64,000 nucleotides of DNA from JAJRAN01 sp963827135 (lineage in GTDB: Archaea; Thermoplasmatota; Thermoplasmata; Methanomassiliicoccales; UBA472). Shown one piece after another: positions 16,887 through 25,428 of the stretch. The notes beneath the pieces are model-generated. The model saw only the letters and a list, made by a program, of their open reading frames with translations. It did no database searches and was not told where the DNA came from. The stretch covers positions 124,001 through 188,000 of the forward strand of contig CAWGZX010000003.1 of the NCBI GenBank assembly GCA_963827135.1. The letters are read 5' to 3'. Within the stretch, counting starts at the first letter, position 1; every line of letters begins with the position of its first letter. The translations under genes and the position numbers were made by a program.

Positions 16887-17957
16887 ATGTTCAGGTTCAG
16901 GGACGAGGTCACGGCGAAGAAGGTCATCGACTCTATCTCCAAGTACGAACTGGACGTCAGGTTCATGCACGTCTGCGGGACGCATCAGGACACCTTGGTG
17001 CGCTTCGGTCTCGAGGACATGCTCAAGGACACTGGGGTGGAGATACGCCAAGGGCCTGGTTGCCCGGTCTGCGTGACCACGACCAAGGAGATTGTGGAGG
17101 CCATAGTCCTGGCGGAATCCGGGGCGACGGTCGCGGTGTTCGGGGACATGATGACCGTGCCCACTCCGATAGGTTCGCTGGCCGATGCCAAGGCGAAGGG
17201 AGCGGACGTCAGGGTTGTCTACTCGGTCGAGGATGCCATCAAGCTAGCCCCTCATGTGAGGGAAGCCGTCTTCATGTCCATCGGCTTCGAGACGACCAGT
17301 CCTACGACCGCCTCGGTGATGCTCAATCCCCTGCCTGGCAACTTCTCTGTGGTGAGCTGCCATCGCCTGCTGCCTCCCGCGCTGGAGGCCCTCTTCAATC
17401 TGGGCGAGGTGAGGATCGATGGGTTGATCCAGCCTGGGCACGTCGCCACCATCATCGGGACCAAGCCCTTCGAGAGGTTCTCGACTGAGAGAAGGATCCC
17501 CCAGGTCGTGGCCGGGTTCGAGCCGCTCGACCTTCTGGTGGCGGTCTTCATGATGTGCAAGCAGATCGCCGAGGGAAGGCACGAGGTGGAGAACGAGTAC
17601 GGCAGGGTGGTGAGGCCCGAGGGGAACCCCAAGGCCATGGCAATGCTGGAGAAGGTCTTCGAGCCCGTGGACCGCAACTGGCGGGGGTTCCCGGTGCTGC
17701 CCAAGAGCGCCTACGAGCTGAGGAAGGAGTTCGACGCCCACAACGCTCGTGTCAAGTTCCACGACATTCTCCGGTCAGCTCCGGTCGTCAAGGAGGAGCT
17801 TGGGGGGTGCAGGTGCGGTGAGGTGCTCAGGGGCATAATCACCTCCCAGCAATGCCCAGTGTTCGGAAAGGGCTGCAGCCCCAAGAGGCCGATGGGGCCA
17901 TGCATGGTCAGCCGCGAGGGCTCCTGCAACATCGCCTTCCGCTATTCCAGGAAGTGA
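16887..17957 (+). CDS. hypD: Hydrogenase formation protein HypD
   Basis: HypD is the [4Fe-4S] scaffold on which, with HypC, the Fe(CN)2CO group of [NiFe]-hydrogenases is built. The 356 residues contain the CGTHQDT motif near 34, the GPGCPVCVT motif near 65, the GFETTSP motif near 147 and a C-terminal cysteine cluster (CRCGEVL...CPVFGKGC...MVSREGSC) for the iron-sulfur cluster. Its gene abuts hypA. No hypC is visible nearby, although HypC is needed as partner. Confidence 0.97.
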   Translation: MFRFRDEVTAKKVIDSISKYELDVRFMHVCGTHQDTLVRFGLEDMLKDTGVEIRQGPGCPVCVTTTKEIVEAIVLAESGATVAVFGDMMTVPTPIGSLADAKAKGADVRVVYSVEDAIKLAPHVREAVFMSIGFETTSPTTASVMLNPLPGNFSVVSCHRLLPPALEALFNLGEVRIDGLIQPGHVATIIGTKPFERFSTERRIPQVVAGFEPLDLLVAVFMMCKQIAEGRHEVENEYGRVVRPEGNPKAMAMLEKVFEPVDRNWRGFPVLPKSAYELRKEFDAHNARVKFHDILRSAPVVKEELGGCRCGEVLRGIITSQQCPVFGKGCSPKRPMGPCMVSREGSCNIAFRYSRK

Positions 17958-18043
17958 GGCGTTCGTTCTTCCTTTGGAGCTCGCGAGAGCGAAGTATTCA
18001 AGCATCCTAGCTCATACCCTCGGCTCAGATAGGGGGTTGGTCG

Positions 18044-19204
18044 ATGGAGGGCAAGGCAGTTGGTCCGGAACAGGGTGCGCCACCTTCCAACTCGGGGCCA
18101 TCGACCGCCAGCCCGTTAGGGGCCCAGAACCCTCCGACCTCCAAGGCGGTCTGTGTCGCCATTTCCTCCGGTCAGAAGCCTGTGAAGGTTTACGGGGACA
18201 TGCCTTCCGAGTTCAGGGAGATCGTCCAGACCTGCAACGTCGCCTGGATTAACTTCGCCGTGGCGGACCTGGAGAAGGATGGCACCGAGATCTCCTCGAT
18301 GTTAGGGTTCAGCGACACCTTGGTCTCCGCCTTGTTGAAGGGCTTCTACTCCAACTACGAGGACAGGGAGGTCGAGCTTGGGCTGATGGTTCCAGCAGTC
18401 CGAATCCACGGCCTTGAGATCAAGACCTACAACCTCATCATCCTCATCCGCAAGAACCTGATCCTCACCATGCACAACGAGGCAGTCACTAGGTTCATCC
18501 AGTTCTCCCGCTATGCGGACACGTTCCTGCGCAAGCTGCCCGAAAACATGGCCCCGGAGGACAAGCTCACCAACATGCTGGTCCGCATCCTGGACGAGAA
18601 CAACAACCGCAACTTCGAGCAGCTGAGGGAGATCCAGGACCAAGGGGACAAGATGGCCGAGTTCCTCTCCAATCCACGCTCCCCTAGGGAGAAGGCGGGC
18701 CGCAACATCTACGAGATGAAGCACTCCCTGATCGAGTATCTCAATTCCATGTGGCGCACCAACGACGTGCTCAACTCGCTGCGCTATGGGGACGCGGATG
18801 TGATCACTGACAACCCCAAGGTTCTCATAAAGGTCGGCCTGCTCATCGAGGACGTAAACCGCCAGATATCCTTGGCGGAGCACATGTCCGACGTGCTCGC
18901 CTCTGGGCTTGAGGTCCTCCAGACCATATACAACAACCAGCTGCAGACCTTGAACAACCGGATGACATTGGCAGTGGCCTGGCTAACGATATTGGGAACC
19001 GCTCTCCTCGTGCCGAACACCATCGCCACCTTCTTCGGCTCCATCCAAGGCCTGGAACCTAAGACCCTTCTCTGGTACACGCTCATCACGGTCCTAGCCA
19101 CGGTCAACGCGACCATCCTGGCCTTCTGGTGGGTCAGGAAGAAGGTCATCATGCCTAGGACGGCGGCCGACACCCAGGCATTGGATAAGGCCGAGAAGAA
19201 GTGA
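18044..19204 (+). CDS. CorA-like divalent cation transporter lacking the GMN motif
   Basis: A 386-residue protein with the CorA layout: a disordered Pro/Ser-rich N-terminus (1-45), a large cytoplasmic alpha/beta domain, a long stalk helix (about 230-305), then two membrane spans (about 308-332 and 344-366) and a basic tail (RKKVIMPR). CorA channels carry GMN at the end of the first span as selectivity filter; here the equivalent position reads FFGSIQG, so GMN is replaced by GSI. This suggests altered ion selectivity or export rather than magnesium uptake. It has no operon partner. Confidence 0.82.
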   Translation: MEGKAVGPEQGAPPSNSGPSTASPLGAQNPPTSKAVCVAISSGQKPVKVYGDMPSEFREIVQTCNVAWINFAVADLEKDGTEISSMLGFSDTLVSALLKGFYSNYEDREVELGLMVPAVRIHGLEIKTYNLIILIRKNLILTMHNEAVTRFIQFSRYADTFLRKLPENMAPEDKLTNMLVRILDENNNRNFEQLREIQDQGDKMAEFLSNPRSPREKAGRNIYEMKHSLIEYLNSMWRTNDVLNSLRYGDADVITDNPKVLIKVGLLIEDVNRQISLAEHMSDVLASGLEVLQTIYNNQLQTLNNRMTLAVAWLTILGTALLVPNTIATFFGSIQGLEPKTLLWYTLITVLATVNATILAFWWVRKKVIMPRTAADTQALDKAEKK

Positions 19205-19311
19205 GGCATGTCTGGCCGAAGCGGACCTTTCTCCCTACTTCTCATAAGTTTTATTAACGTACCCCTGACATAGCTTTGTAACGGGCGATTTTGCCCATGG
19301 GAGGTAATGAT

Positions 19312-19749
19312 TTGGCAACTCAGAAGCTACTCGAGTGGCTCAATAAGGCCATCGCGCGCGAAATGCAGGTATCCGTCCAATATATGTGGCAGCATGTGCA
19401 GTGGGCCGGGGTCGAGCACTACGCCGTATCGGACGAATTCAAGAGCGTCGCCATAGCGGAGATGAAGCATGCCGAGAAGATAGCCGAGAGGCTCTGGTAT
19501 CTCGGAGGGGTCCCGACCACCAAGCCAACTCCTGTAATGGTCGGCGGAGAGCTCTGGGAGATGGTGGATAACAATATCAAGGCCGAGCTGGAGGCGATCG
19601 AGATGTACAAGAAGATAATCTGCGACGCTGAAGAGGAGGGCGACACCACCACGGCCTTCATCTTCCGAGAGATCCTCGAGGACGAAGAGGAGCACCACGA
19701 CTTCTTCTCCAGCCTGAAGGAAGGCAAGAAGCCGGTCAAGAGGAAATAG
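19312..19749 (+). CDS. Bacterioferritin-like diiron protein
   Basis: A four-helix ferritin-like protein of 145 residues. Ferroxidase-type ligands are visible: Glu in the first helix (AREMQVSVQY), ExxH in EMKHAEK, Glu in AELEAIEMY and ExxH in DEEEHHDFF. Family members store iron or detoxify peroxide. I place the start at a TTG because a strong GGGAGGT ribosome-binding site ends 6 bases before it; reading from farther upstream puts that site inside the gene. A TATA-like agttttatta lies at 19247-19256. The second ferritin-like gene follows. Confidence 0.85.
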   Translation: MATQKLLEWLNKAIAREMQVSVQYMWQHVQWAGVEHYAVSDEFKSVAIAEMKHAEKIAERLWYLGGVPTTKPTPVMVGGELWEMVDNNIKAELEAIEMYKKIICDAEEEGDTTTAFIFREILEDEEEHHDFFSSLKEGKKPVKRK

Positions 19750-19876
19750 GATCTCCGACCTGGAACATGAGTTCGAAACCCATTCTTTTCCTCCGCACTT
19801 AGTCGTTTTTAGCACCTTACAATCCAGGGCAGAGCTGCTAAATACAACCCTTCATCATGCATCTGCTGGTGCCCTT

Positions 19877-20356
19877 ATGCGGATCCGGAATGCGGAAGAG
19901 CTGCACAAGCTGCTCAGCAAGGCCCAGCAGATCGAGTCGGAGTACGAGACCTTGGCCGAGTGGGAGGGCTACATTTCCCTGGACAGCCCCAAGTACCGCG
20001 ACCTGTTGTTCGAGCTCATATCCGACTCGGAGAAGCACTCAATCTGGGTCAAGGAGATGCTGGGCATGGTCGTGTTGCCGGAAGGCTATCGGTCGCCGGA
20101 GCTGCCCCCTGCGACCTTCGACTTCCGGGGCAGGTCCGAGTTCGATACCCTGATGGAGCTGGAGCGGTACGAGCAGCTGACACTTGACCTCTACTCTGCC
20201 ATCAAGGGGGCGTTGGAGCGGTCCGAGCTCAAGGGGGTGGTCAGGGAGGGCGACCTTGACCGCATGCTCAGGATCTTGGACGATCTGGTCTCAGACGAGA
20301 CGCGCCATCGGGACGCGGTCCGTGCCTTGGTGGGTCAAGTGAAGCTCATCCGTTAA
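19877..20356 (+). CDS. Ferritin-like fold protein, function unknown
   Basis: A 159-residue all-helical protein. Helix-borne acidic residues and histidines in ESEYETLAEWE, DSEKHSIWV, ELERYEQLTLDLY and DETRHRDAV follow the spacing of the ferritin/rubrerythrin superfamily, so a diiron or related metal site is likely. It is too divergent for me to name a family and has no rubredoxin domain. A TATA-like ctaaatac about 45 bp upstream suggests its own promoter. It lies after the bacterioferritin-like gene on the same strand. Confidence 0.65.
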   Translation: MRIRNAEELHKLLSKAQQIESEYETLAEWEGYISLDSPKYRDLLFELISDSEKHSIWVKEMLGMVVLPEGYRSPELPPATFDFRGRSEFDTLMELERYEQLTLDLYSAIKGALERSELKGVVREGDLDRMLRILDDLVSDETRHRDAVRALVGQVKLIR

Positions 20357-20385
20357 CCCCCTAGAATGATGTTCCATGAGGGGCA

Positions 20386-20394
20386 AATCATATA
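20386..20394 (+). promoter_or_regulatory. TATA box for the DEAD-box helicase
   Basis: The motif aatcatata predicts a transcript start near 20412. This excludes the in-frame ATG at 20398 and supports the ATG at 20434 as the real start. Confidence 0.5.
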
Positions 20395-20433
20395 GGCATG
20401 CTCTCTAATCGAGGGTCCATTCTGAGTGAGAAG

Positions 20434-21834
20434 ATGTCGAGTTTCGAGACATTGCAGATCGACCCAAGGATAATGCGGGTGATCGAGAAGTTGGGTTGGA
20501 GCGAGCCTACCCCAGTCGAAGAGGCCGTGATCCCAATCATGATGGAGGGCAAGGACGTGATGGCCCAAGCCCAGACCGGGACAGGCAAGACGGCCGCCTT
20601 CGGCATACCGCTGCTACAGAGGATCACCAAGGGGAAGAGCCCTTCCGCATTGGTCCTGGTGCCTACGAGGGAGCTTGGCGTCCAGGTCTCTGAGGAGATA
20701 ACCAGGCTCGGGGAGTTCATGGACCTCGTAACCATCCCGGTGTATGGTGGCACTTCGATAGAAGTCCAGTTCGATCAGTTGCGCAAGGGAGTGGACATCG
20801 TGGTCGGGACCCCTGGAAGGGTCATAGACCATATCAAGCGCGGAACATTGGACCTGAGGAACATCAGGTTCCTGGTACTGGACGAGGCGGACAGGATGCT
20901 GGACATGGGGTTCATCGATGACATCAGCTACATCATCTCCAAGCTGCCCAGGCAGCGCAACACCTACCTGTTCTCGGCCACCCTCCCCGGTGAGATAAGG
21001 GAGCTGGCCGTCCAGCAGATGAAGGACCCCGAACAGGTTAACATCTCCGAGGAGAAGCTCGTGCTGCCAAGCACGGAGCAGGCCTACATCAATGTGGGAA
21101 GGAAGAACAAGATCTGGGCCCTATGCCGCATCCTGGATACGGAGAAGCCGAAGGCCATTGTGTTCTGCCAGACCAAGAGGATGGTCGATATCCTGGCCAA
21201 CTCCCTGACCTCCTATGGCTATCCGGTGGCGGCTTTGCATGGGGACTTGACCCAGGCTCGCCGGGAGAAGGTGCTCGATGATTTCCGATCCGGCAGGATA
21301 ATGGTGCTTATCGCCACGGACGTCGCCGCCAGGGGTCTGGACATCGAAGGGGTGACGCACGTCATAAATTATGACATCCCTGAGAACCCCGAGGTCTATG
21401 TCCACCGCATTGGAAGGACCGGGCGGGCAGGGAAGGAGGGCAAGGCCATAACCTTCGTGACATCCCAGGAAGAGCACCTGCTCAAAGGCATAAAGGACTT
21501 CAGTGGTGCTGGCGTATCCCACACCGACGTTCCGGAGGGCCATGGCAAGGAGAGGGTGCGGAAGGTGTACGATTTCGATGAGGCCGCGGACATCTTCGGC
21601 ATGGTGCAGTTCAGGATCAATCTGGGTCGGGCGGACAAGATGGCAAGCGCCGATCTGTCTAACCTTATCGTCAAGAGGGCGAGGATCAGCGACTTCGCCA
21701 TCGGTCACATCGATGTGGGCGAGAATGCCTCAGTTATCGAGGTGCACAAGGACGTGGCCTTGAAGGTGATCAACTCGGTTCGAGGATCGGAGCACAAGGG
21801 CAAGAAGGTCAGCTTCGAGCCCGCTAAGAAGTAG
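20434..21834 (+). CDS. DEAD-box RNA helicase with DbpA-type RNA-binding domain
   Basis: A 466-residue ATP-dependent RNA helicase. The core has the Q motif (WSEPTPVEE), motif I AQTGTGKT, motif Ia PTREL, DEAD, SAT, and motif VI HRIGRTGR. After about residue 370 comes a domain ending in VQFRINLGRADK...SDLSNLI...IGHIDVGENASVIEV, which is the DbpA/CsdA-type RNA-binding fold of bacterial cold-shock and ribosome-assembly helicases. A role in ribosome biogenesis or cold adaptation is inferred. The TATA position and a GTGAGAAG ribosome-binding site support this start. Confidence 0.92.
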   Translation: MSSFETLQIDPRIMRVIEKLGWSEPTPVEEAVIPIMMEGKDVMAQAQTGTGKTAAFGIPLLQRITKGKSPSALVLVPTRELGVQVSEEITRLGEFMDLVTIPVYGGTSIEVQFDQLRKGVDIVVGTPGRVIDHIKRGTLDLRNIRFLVLDEADRMLDMGFIDDISYIISKLPRQRNTYLFSATLPGEIRELAVQQMKDPEQVNISEEKLVLPSTEQAYINVGRKNKIWALCRILDTEKPKAIVFCQTKRMVDILANSLTSYGYPVAALHGDLTQARREKVLDDFRSGRIMVLIATDVAARGLDIEGVTHVINYDIPENPEVYVHRIGRTGRAGKEGKAITFVTSQEEHLLKGIKDFSGAGVSHTDVPEGHGKERVRKVYDFDEAADIFGMVQFRINLGRADKMASADLSNLIVKRARISDFAIGHIDVGENASVIEVHKDVALKVINSVRGSEHKGKKVSFEPAKK

Positions 21835-21883
21835 AGGACTTCACTGATTCTGATTCGTACGATTTAGCTCGATAAGGATGCGA

Positions 21884-22216
21884 TCAGCGCCACTTGGAAT
21901 ATCTGTCCAGGAGGGCACAGATGTCATCCGACACCTCTTTCTCGAAAAGGCCCTTTTCCTGTTCCGCTCGAATGTATTCCTTGGCCTCTTGCGTCGAGAC
22001 CCTTGAGGCTTTGGCGATCATGTTGGCCAGCAGTGCAGAGGAGTAAGTAGGGTCCATCTTGGAATCCGAGAATACCTCCCGGATATCGTATTTGAATCCT
22101 CCCAGGCGATTGAGATTGAGCATCGGTACGCGGACATAGTCCTTCTGGACAAACTTCTCCTCAAAATTCCTTCTCTTGCTGCCCGACCTTCTATTTACAT
22201 GGTTAATCTCGCCCAA
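21884..22216 (-). CDS. Hypothetical protein, helical C-terminus
   Basis: A 110-residue frame that I do not recognise. The N-terminus is basic (NRRSGSKRRNFEEKF), the middle reads VPMLNLNRLGGFKYDIREVF, and the rest is predicted helical (SSALLANMIAKASRVSTQEAKEYIRAEQEKGLFEKEV), ending with DICALLDRYSKWR. The composition is protein-like and more AT-rich than its neighbours. The start used is a TTG; an ATaaatt block right at it could instead be a TATA box, in which case a later Met (near residue 32) would be the start. It is convergent with the helicase gene. Confidence 0.5.
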   Translation of the reverse strand: MGEINHVNRRSGSKRRNFEEKFVQKDYVRVPMLNLNRLGGFKYDIREVFSDSKMDPTYSSALLANMIAKASRVSTQEAKEYIRAEQEKGLFEKEVSDDICALLDRYSKWR

Positions 22217-22336
22217 ATTTATCCGAGGCTCCTAGATGCTCACCTTAATTCCAGTACTTAAGCCTTACCATACATTCTCATACTAAGTCAGGTCGATAAA
22301 TAAAATAATTATCACGACTGGGTGTTGCTCGAAGCT

Positions 22337-22347
22337 TTTTTATAAAG
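22337..22347 (+). promoter_or_regulatory. TATA box for the HdeD-like gene
   Basis: The strong A/T block ttttttataaa begins 84 bp before the ATG. It predicts a 5' leader of roughly 50 nt. Confidence 0.6.
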
Positions 22348-22420
22348 GTATGCACCATTAATGTTAACTCAGGCACAGGTATAAGCCTGTTAATGCCTTG
22401 GGAGATATAGAGGGAAAACT

Positions 22421-22972
22421 ATGGCAGAAAAGAAAAGCAGTTGGCTATGGAGGCTGTTGGCCGGGATAATACTGGTCATCCTGGGAATCGCCATTCTGGT
22501 CTATCCAGATGTTACTTTGGCGATCATTGTCCTGTTGGTGGGAATATTCCTGATTGTTGCTGGACTCTTCGAACTCATCTTCGGGTTCTCTGCAGATGCC
22601 AAAGGTGCCAGATGGCTATTCATTCTGAAGGGAGTCATCAATCTGATTCTAGGTGTCGTGCTCTTGGTATATCCAGACATCACTTTGACGATATTCGTCT
22701 ACATCGTTGCCGCATGGGCAATCGTATGGGGTATCTTCGAGCTGGTAGCCACGTTCATGGTGCCGAAGGAACAGAGCCACTCAGTCTATGGTACGGGCGG
22801 AAAGTGGGTCGGAGTTATAATCGGATTGATTGCTATCGCTTTCGGTATCGTAATAGCGGTCTACCCTGATGCGACCTTGACCATCATCATCTATCTAGTC
22901 GGGTTCTTGGTCATCGCGGTCGGAATGCTGATGGCCATCAACTCTTTCGGAACGAGGCCCTCAAAGGCATAA
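22421..22972 (+). CDS. HdeD/DUF308 family membrane protein
   Basis: A 183-residue polytopic protein with six predicted membrane helices arranged as three repeated pairs. Each pair has the same turn, YPDVTLAI, YPDITLTI and YPDATLTI, at about residues 28, 83 and 143, which shows internal triplication. HdeD in enterobacteria is linked to acid resistance; the archaeal function is unknown. It has its own TATA box and is followed by a long hairpin, so it is monocistronic. The base composition is more AT-rich than that of most neighbouring genes. Confidence 0.88.
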   Translation: MAEKKSSWLWRLLAGIILVILGIAILVYPDVTLAIIVLLVGIFLIVAGLFELIFGFSADAKGARWLFILKGVINLILGVVLLVYPDITLTIFVYIVAAWAIVWGIFELVATFMVPKEQSHSVYGTGGKWVGVIIGLIAIAFGIVIAVYPDATLTIIIYLVGFLVIAVGMLMAINSFGTRPSKA

Positions 22973-22995
22973 ACAAAAAAGAAGAACAAAGAGGG

Positions 22996-23042
22996 TGTTG
23001 GTTGGCCTGGGGAACTCCCAAGGCCATAACCCAACCAACCCC
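22996..23042. terminator. Long hairpin downstream of the HdeD-like gene
   Basis: An inverted repeat pairs tgttggttgg with ccaaccaac, and inside it ggcctgggg with cccaaggcc, giving a bulged stem of about 18 bp around a short loop. It starts about 24 bp after the stop codon and is followed by tttattt. A transcription terminator or an mRNA-stabilising structure is the simplest reading. Confidence 0.5.
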
Positions 23043-23119
23043 TCCACATCCTTTATTTACAACCAAACGCGAACAAATCCATTCAAGGTTTTTTGATTTC
23101 CATTAATTCAGGAGTGCTA

Positions 23120-23995
23120 TCAATCTGAGACCACGTCCACCAACGGATCTATGCGTTCGATGGTGCGCCGCATGAAGTCCGAGTCCCCGATCTCGAGTCC
23201 TATGGCCTTCTCGGGGCAGAACTGAACGCATCTGCCGCATCCCTTGCAAAGCCCGTCGTCGATTCTTGCCTTACCATCCCGGATGGAGATGGCCTGAACA
23301 TAACAGACCTTCTTCTTGACGCATGCCTCGCAACCACGGCATTTCTTGTTATCGATGGTAACAGACACGCCTGGCATACGGTTGATGGTGGCGTTGATGC
23401 TCGAGTTAAGGTTCGGAACCATCTTCCACAGGCAGCAACACTCGCAACAGGAGCAAATGGAGAGGAGGTTCTCCTTGGTACCGGTCCCCAGCCATACAGC
23501 ATCGATTTTGTCCCTTCCGATGAGGTGGACCAATCCAGCTTCGCGACATTTTCGTAGGTGCTCGATAGCCTCATCAGATTTGACCAGCCTTCCCATCCCC
23601 TCGGGAATCTTGAGCACTCCCTTACCCAGGAATATGCATCCAAGGGTCGAAGGGTAATTGGAGCAATGGTTGGCGTCACGGCACATGCACTTATTCATGA
23701 TGTAGACGTACTTGGACTTACGAATAAAATGCTCGATGACCTGGCTTGGAAGGACGATGTTCTCCGGTTGTGCTTCGATATTTAGATGGATGATCTTGGA
23801 CGCCTTGAGCGATTCCTTCGCTACTTCCTCCTTCGGAAGGATTATGATGTCATCGTCCTCGAAGAAGGCGTACTCCATTGCTTGCCCCACCACAGGCACT
23901 TTGGTCATCTTGGCCATCATGAACCTGCGGTGAAAGCTCTTCTTGATGAGCTTAGTGTATAGAGGGGTCATCCGGCCCATGCGATGCCAGGACAT
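23120..23995 (-). CDS. Iron-sulfur protein with C-terminal 2[4Fe-4S] ferredoxin domain
   Basis: A 291-residue cytoplasmic protein. The middle has two unusual cysteine groups, NKCMCRDANHCSNYP...GCIFLG (about 101-120) and ICSCCECCCLW (about 181-191), which could bind an extra cluster. The C-terminus is a two-cluster ferredoxin: CRGCEACVKKKVC and CKGCGRCVQFCPEKA. The combination resembles redox adaptor proteins of strict anaerobes, but I cannot name the partner enzyme. It is flanked by AT-rich intergenic DNA on both sides and has no operon neighbour. Confidence 0.78.
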   Translation of the reverse strand: MSWHRMGRMTPLYTKLIKKSFHRRFMMAKMTKVPVVGQAMEYAFFEDDDIIILPKEEVAKESLKASKIIHLNIEAQPENIVLPSQVIEHFIRKSKYVYIMNKCMCRDANHCSNYPSTLGCIFLGKGVLKIPEGMGRLVKSDEAIEHLRKCREAGLVHLIGRDKIDAVWLGTGTKENLLSICSCCECCCLWKMVPNLNSSINATINRMPGVSVTIDNKKCRGCEACVKKKVCYVQAISIRDGKARIDDGLCKGCGRCVQFCPEKAIGLEIGDSDFMRRTIERIDPLVDVVSD

Positions 23996-24000
23996 GTTCC

Positions 24001-24248
24001 GGCGTTCTTAATCCTTTTCAATATTCAGTTAATGAGCAGGGAAGTGGTGAAGGAGTCATGAAATTATGAATCATTGCAAGGGCAAATTCTTAGTTGAAAC
24101 TTCTCAAATTGATTATAATCTAAGTAGATAATAGTAATAGCCAGTGATTGAAGGATAGTGGAATCACTTGTGATAACCAGGTAAACCTCCTTATAACCTT
24201 CCTCGGAAAATCATAGAACCACAAAAATAAATCAAGGAGGCAAAGAAG
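24001..24248. other. AT-rich promoter region upstream of the TasA-like gene
   Basis: No gene is visible in these 250 bp. The stretch ccttataacc at about 24188-24197 is a plausible TATA box, and AAGGAGG at 24234-24240 is a strong ribosome-binding site 8 bases before a TTG start codon, which fixes the start of the fibre-protein gene. Confidence 0.5.
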
Positions 24249-24829
24249 TTGAAGAGGAAAATCGCGATGCTGTTGGTAAGCGCGACCCTTGCCATCGCCC
24301 TTTTGGGTGGTGGGGTCTACGCATACTTCAGCGACACTGAGACAGGCGCTGGAAATTCATTCACTGCAGGCTCGTTGGACCTGGTCCTTGGAGGCACTGG
24401 TTCATCGAGCATAGTCCTTACCAATCTCGCCCCTGGCATGAACGGTGCAGGTTCATGGAATTGAGGAACGCAGGTACAATCGGCGGCACCCTGCGTGTCT
24501 GAGTTAGTATGGTAGAAGATGAAGGAGGGGCTTGGGAGCCGGAAGTTGATGTTGCGGCAACCCTGGTGACCTTAGCAAGAATGTAGATGTCACCATCTTC
24601 GTTGATGCTGACGGAGATGGCGCATTTGATGCAGGCGAAACGCTCTGGACAGTGGAAGCTAAACACGATCCAGGCAACAATGTCAACTGCGGAACCCTGG
24701 CTGGATCTGCCTCGGTCTACATTGGAATGTACTGGAGCATCGACACAAGACGTTGGCAATGATATCATGGGTGATATCACCACCTTTCAGCCTGATGTTC
24801 ACGCTGCAGCAACCTTAAATCCCCATTAG
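24249..24829 (+). pseudogene. TasA/CotN-type secreted fibre protein, frame-disrupted
   Basis: The N-terminus, MKRKIAMLLVSATLAIALLG then YAYFSDTETG, is a textbook SipW-class signal peptide of the TasA/camelysin family, whose members form extracellular protein fibres. The frame ends after 71 codons. The rest of the domain is readable in other frames: ELRNAGTIGGTLRV near 24465, VEDEGGAWEPEVD near 24515, then a long piece with NVDVTIFVDADGDGAFDAGE and YIGMYWSID, and a last piece NDIMGDITTFQPDVHAAATL. At least three indels are needed to join them. The product would have about 190 residues. Confidence 0.8.
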
Positions 24830-24907
24830 CGGGTGGATCGCAAGATCCACCTGACAACTTTATTTGTTAATATCTTAGGATCAAGAACTAAATCCAGAGG
24901 CATCAAG

Positions 24908-25428
24908 ATGAAAATTAGGCGGGTAAAAGCGAAGTACATTTCCTATACGATGTTAGCGCTGCTTGTGGGATTTGTGATTTTGCTGGCGCTGTCACCGATC
25001 ACCGGTTTGCGCTTCGATGCAATTCTCTCCGGAGCATGTCCCGTCCGATTAATGTCGGGGACTTGTGTCGTTACGCCTCAGTCGCCGGACCATTTGAAGG
25101 TCGGAGACGTCATAGTATTCCGATCAACTTTCAGTGACGAACAGATTTGTCACAGGATCATCTCGATCACCCAGAGGATGAGATCCTGGTTTTCCAAACT
25201 CAAGGGGACAACAACGAAGATCCCGATCCCTTCACTCTACAATCAGATAGCATCATTGGCAAGGTGCAGGTCTGCATCCCCGTCATGGGGTATGTAGTGC
25301 AATGGCTGCGGGGGCCGTTGGGTATCATGGCCATAATCGCGCTTGGAGCCGCGGTGCTCCTTATCCCTGAGAAATCCAAGGAAGATAAGAAGGAGAATAT
25401 GAAGGAAGATTTGAATGGTGGAGCCTAG
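24908..25428 (+). pseudogene. SipW-like signal peptidase I, frame-disrupted
   Basis: This is a membrane signal peptidase of the archaeal/SipW kind, expected to process the neighbouring TasA-like precursor. The first frame gives a membrane anchor (SYTMLALLVGFVILLAL), then loses frame exactly at the catalytic box: the expected LSGSM is recovered only in another frame (SMSRPINVGD), after which VVTPQSPDHLKVGDVI resumes. A further shift near 25165 leads to DEILVFQTQGDNNEDPDP and a C-terminal membrane span. The substitution of frames keeps all family residues. It overlaps the kelch gene start by 14 bp. Confidence 0.75.

Noticed and set aside
20398..20433. Earlier ATG for the DEAD-box helicase
   Set aside because: The TATA box at 20386-20394 puts the transcript start after this ATG.
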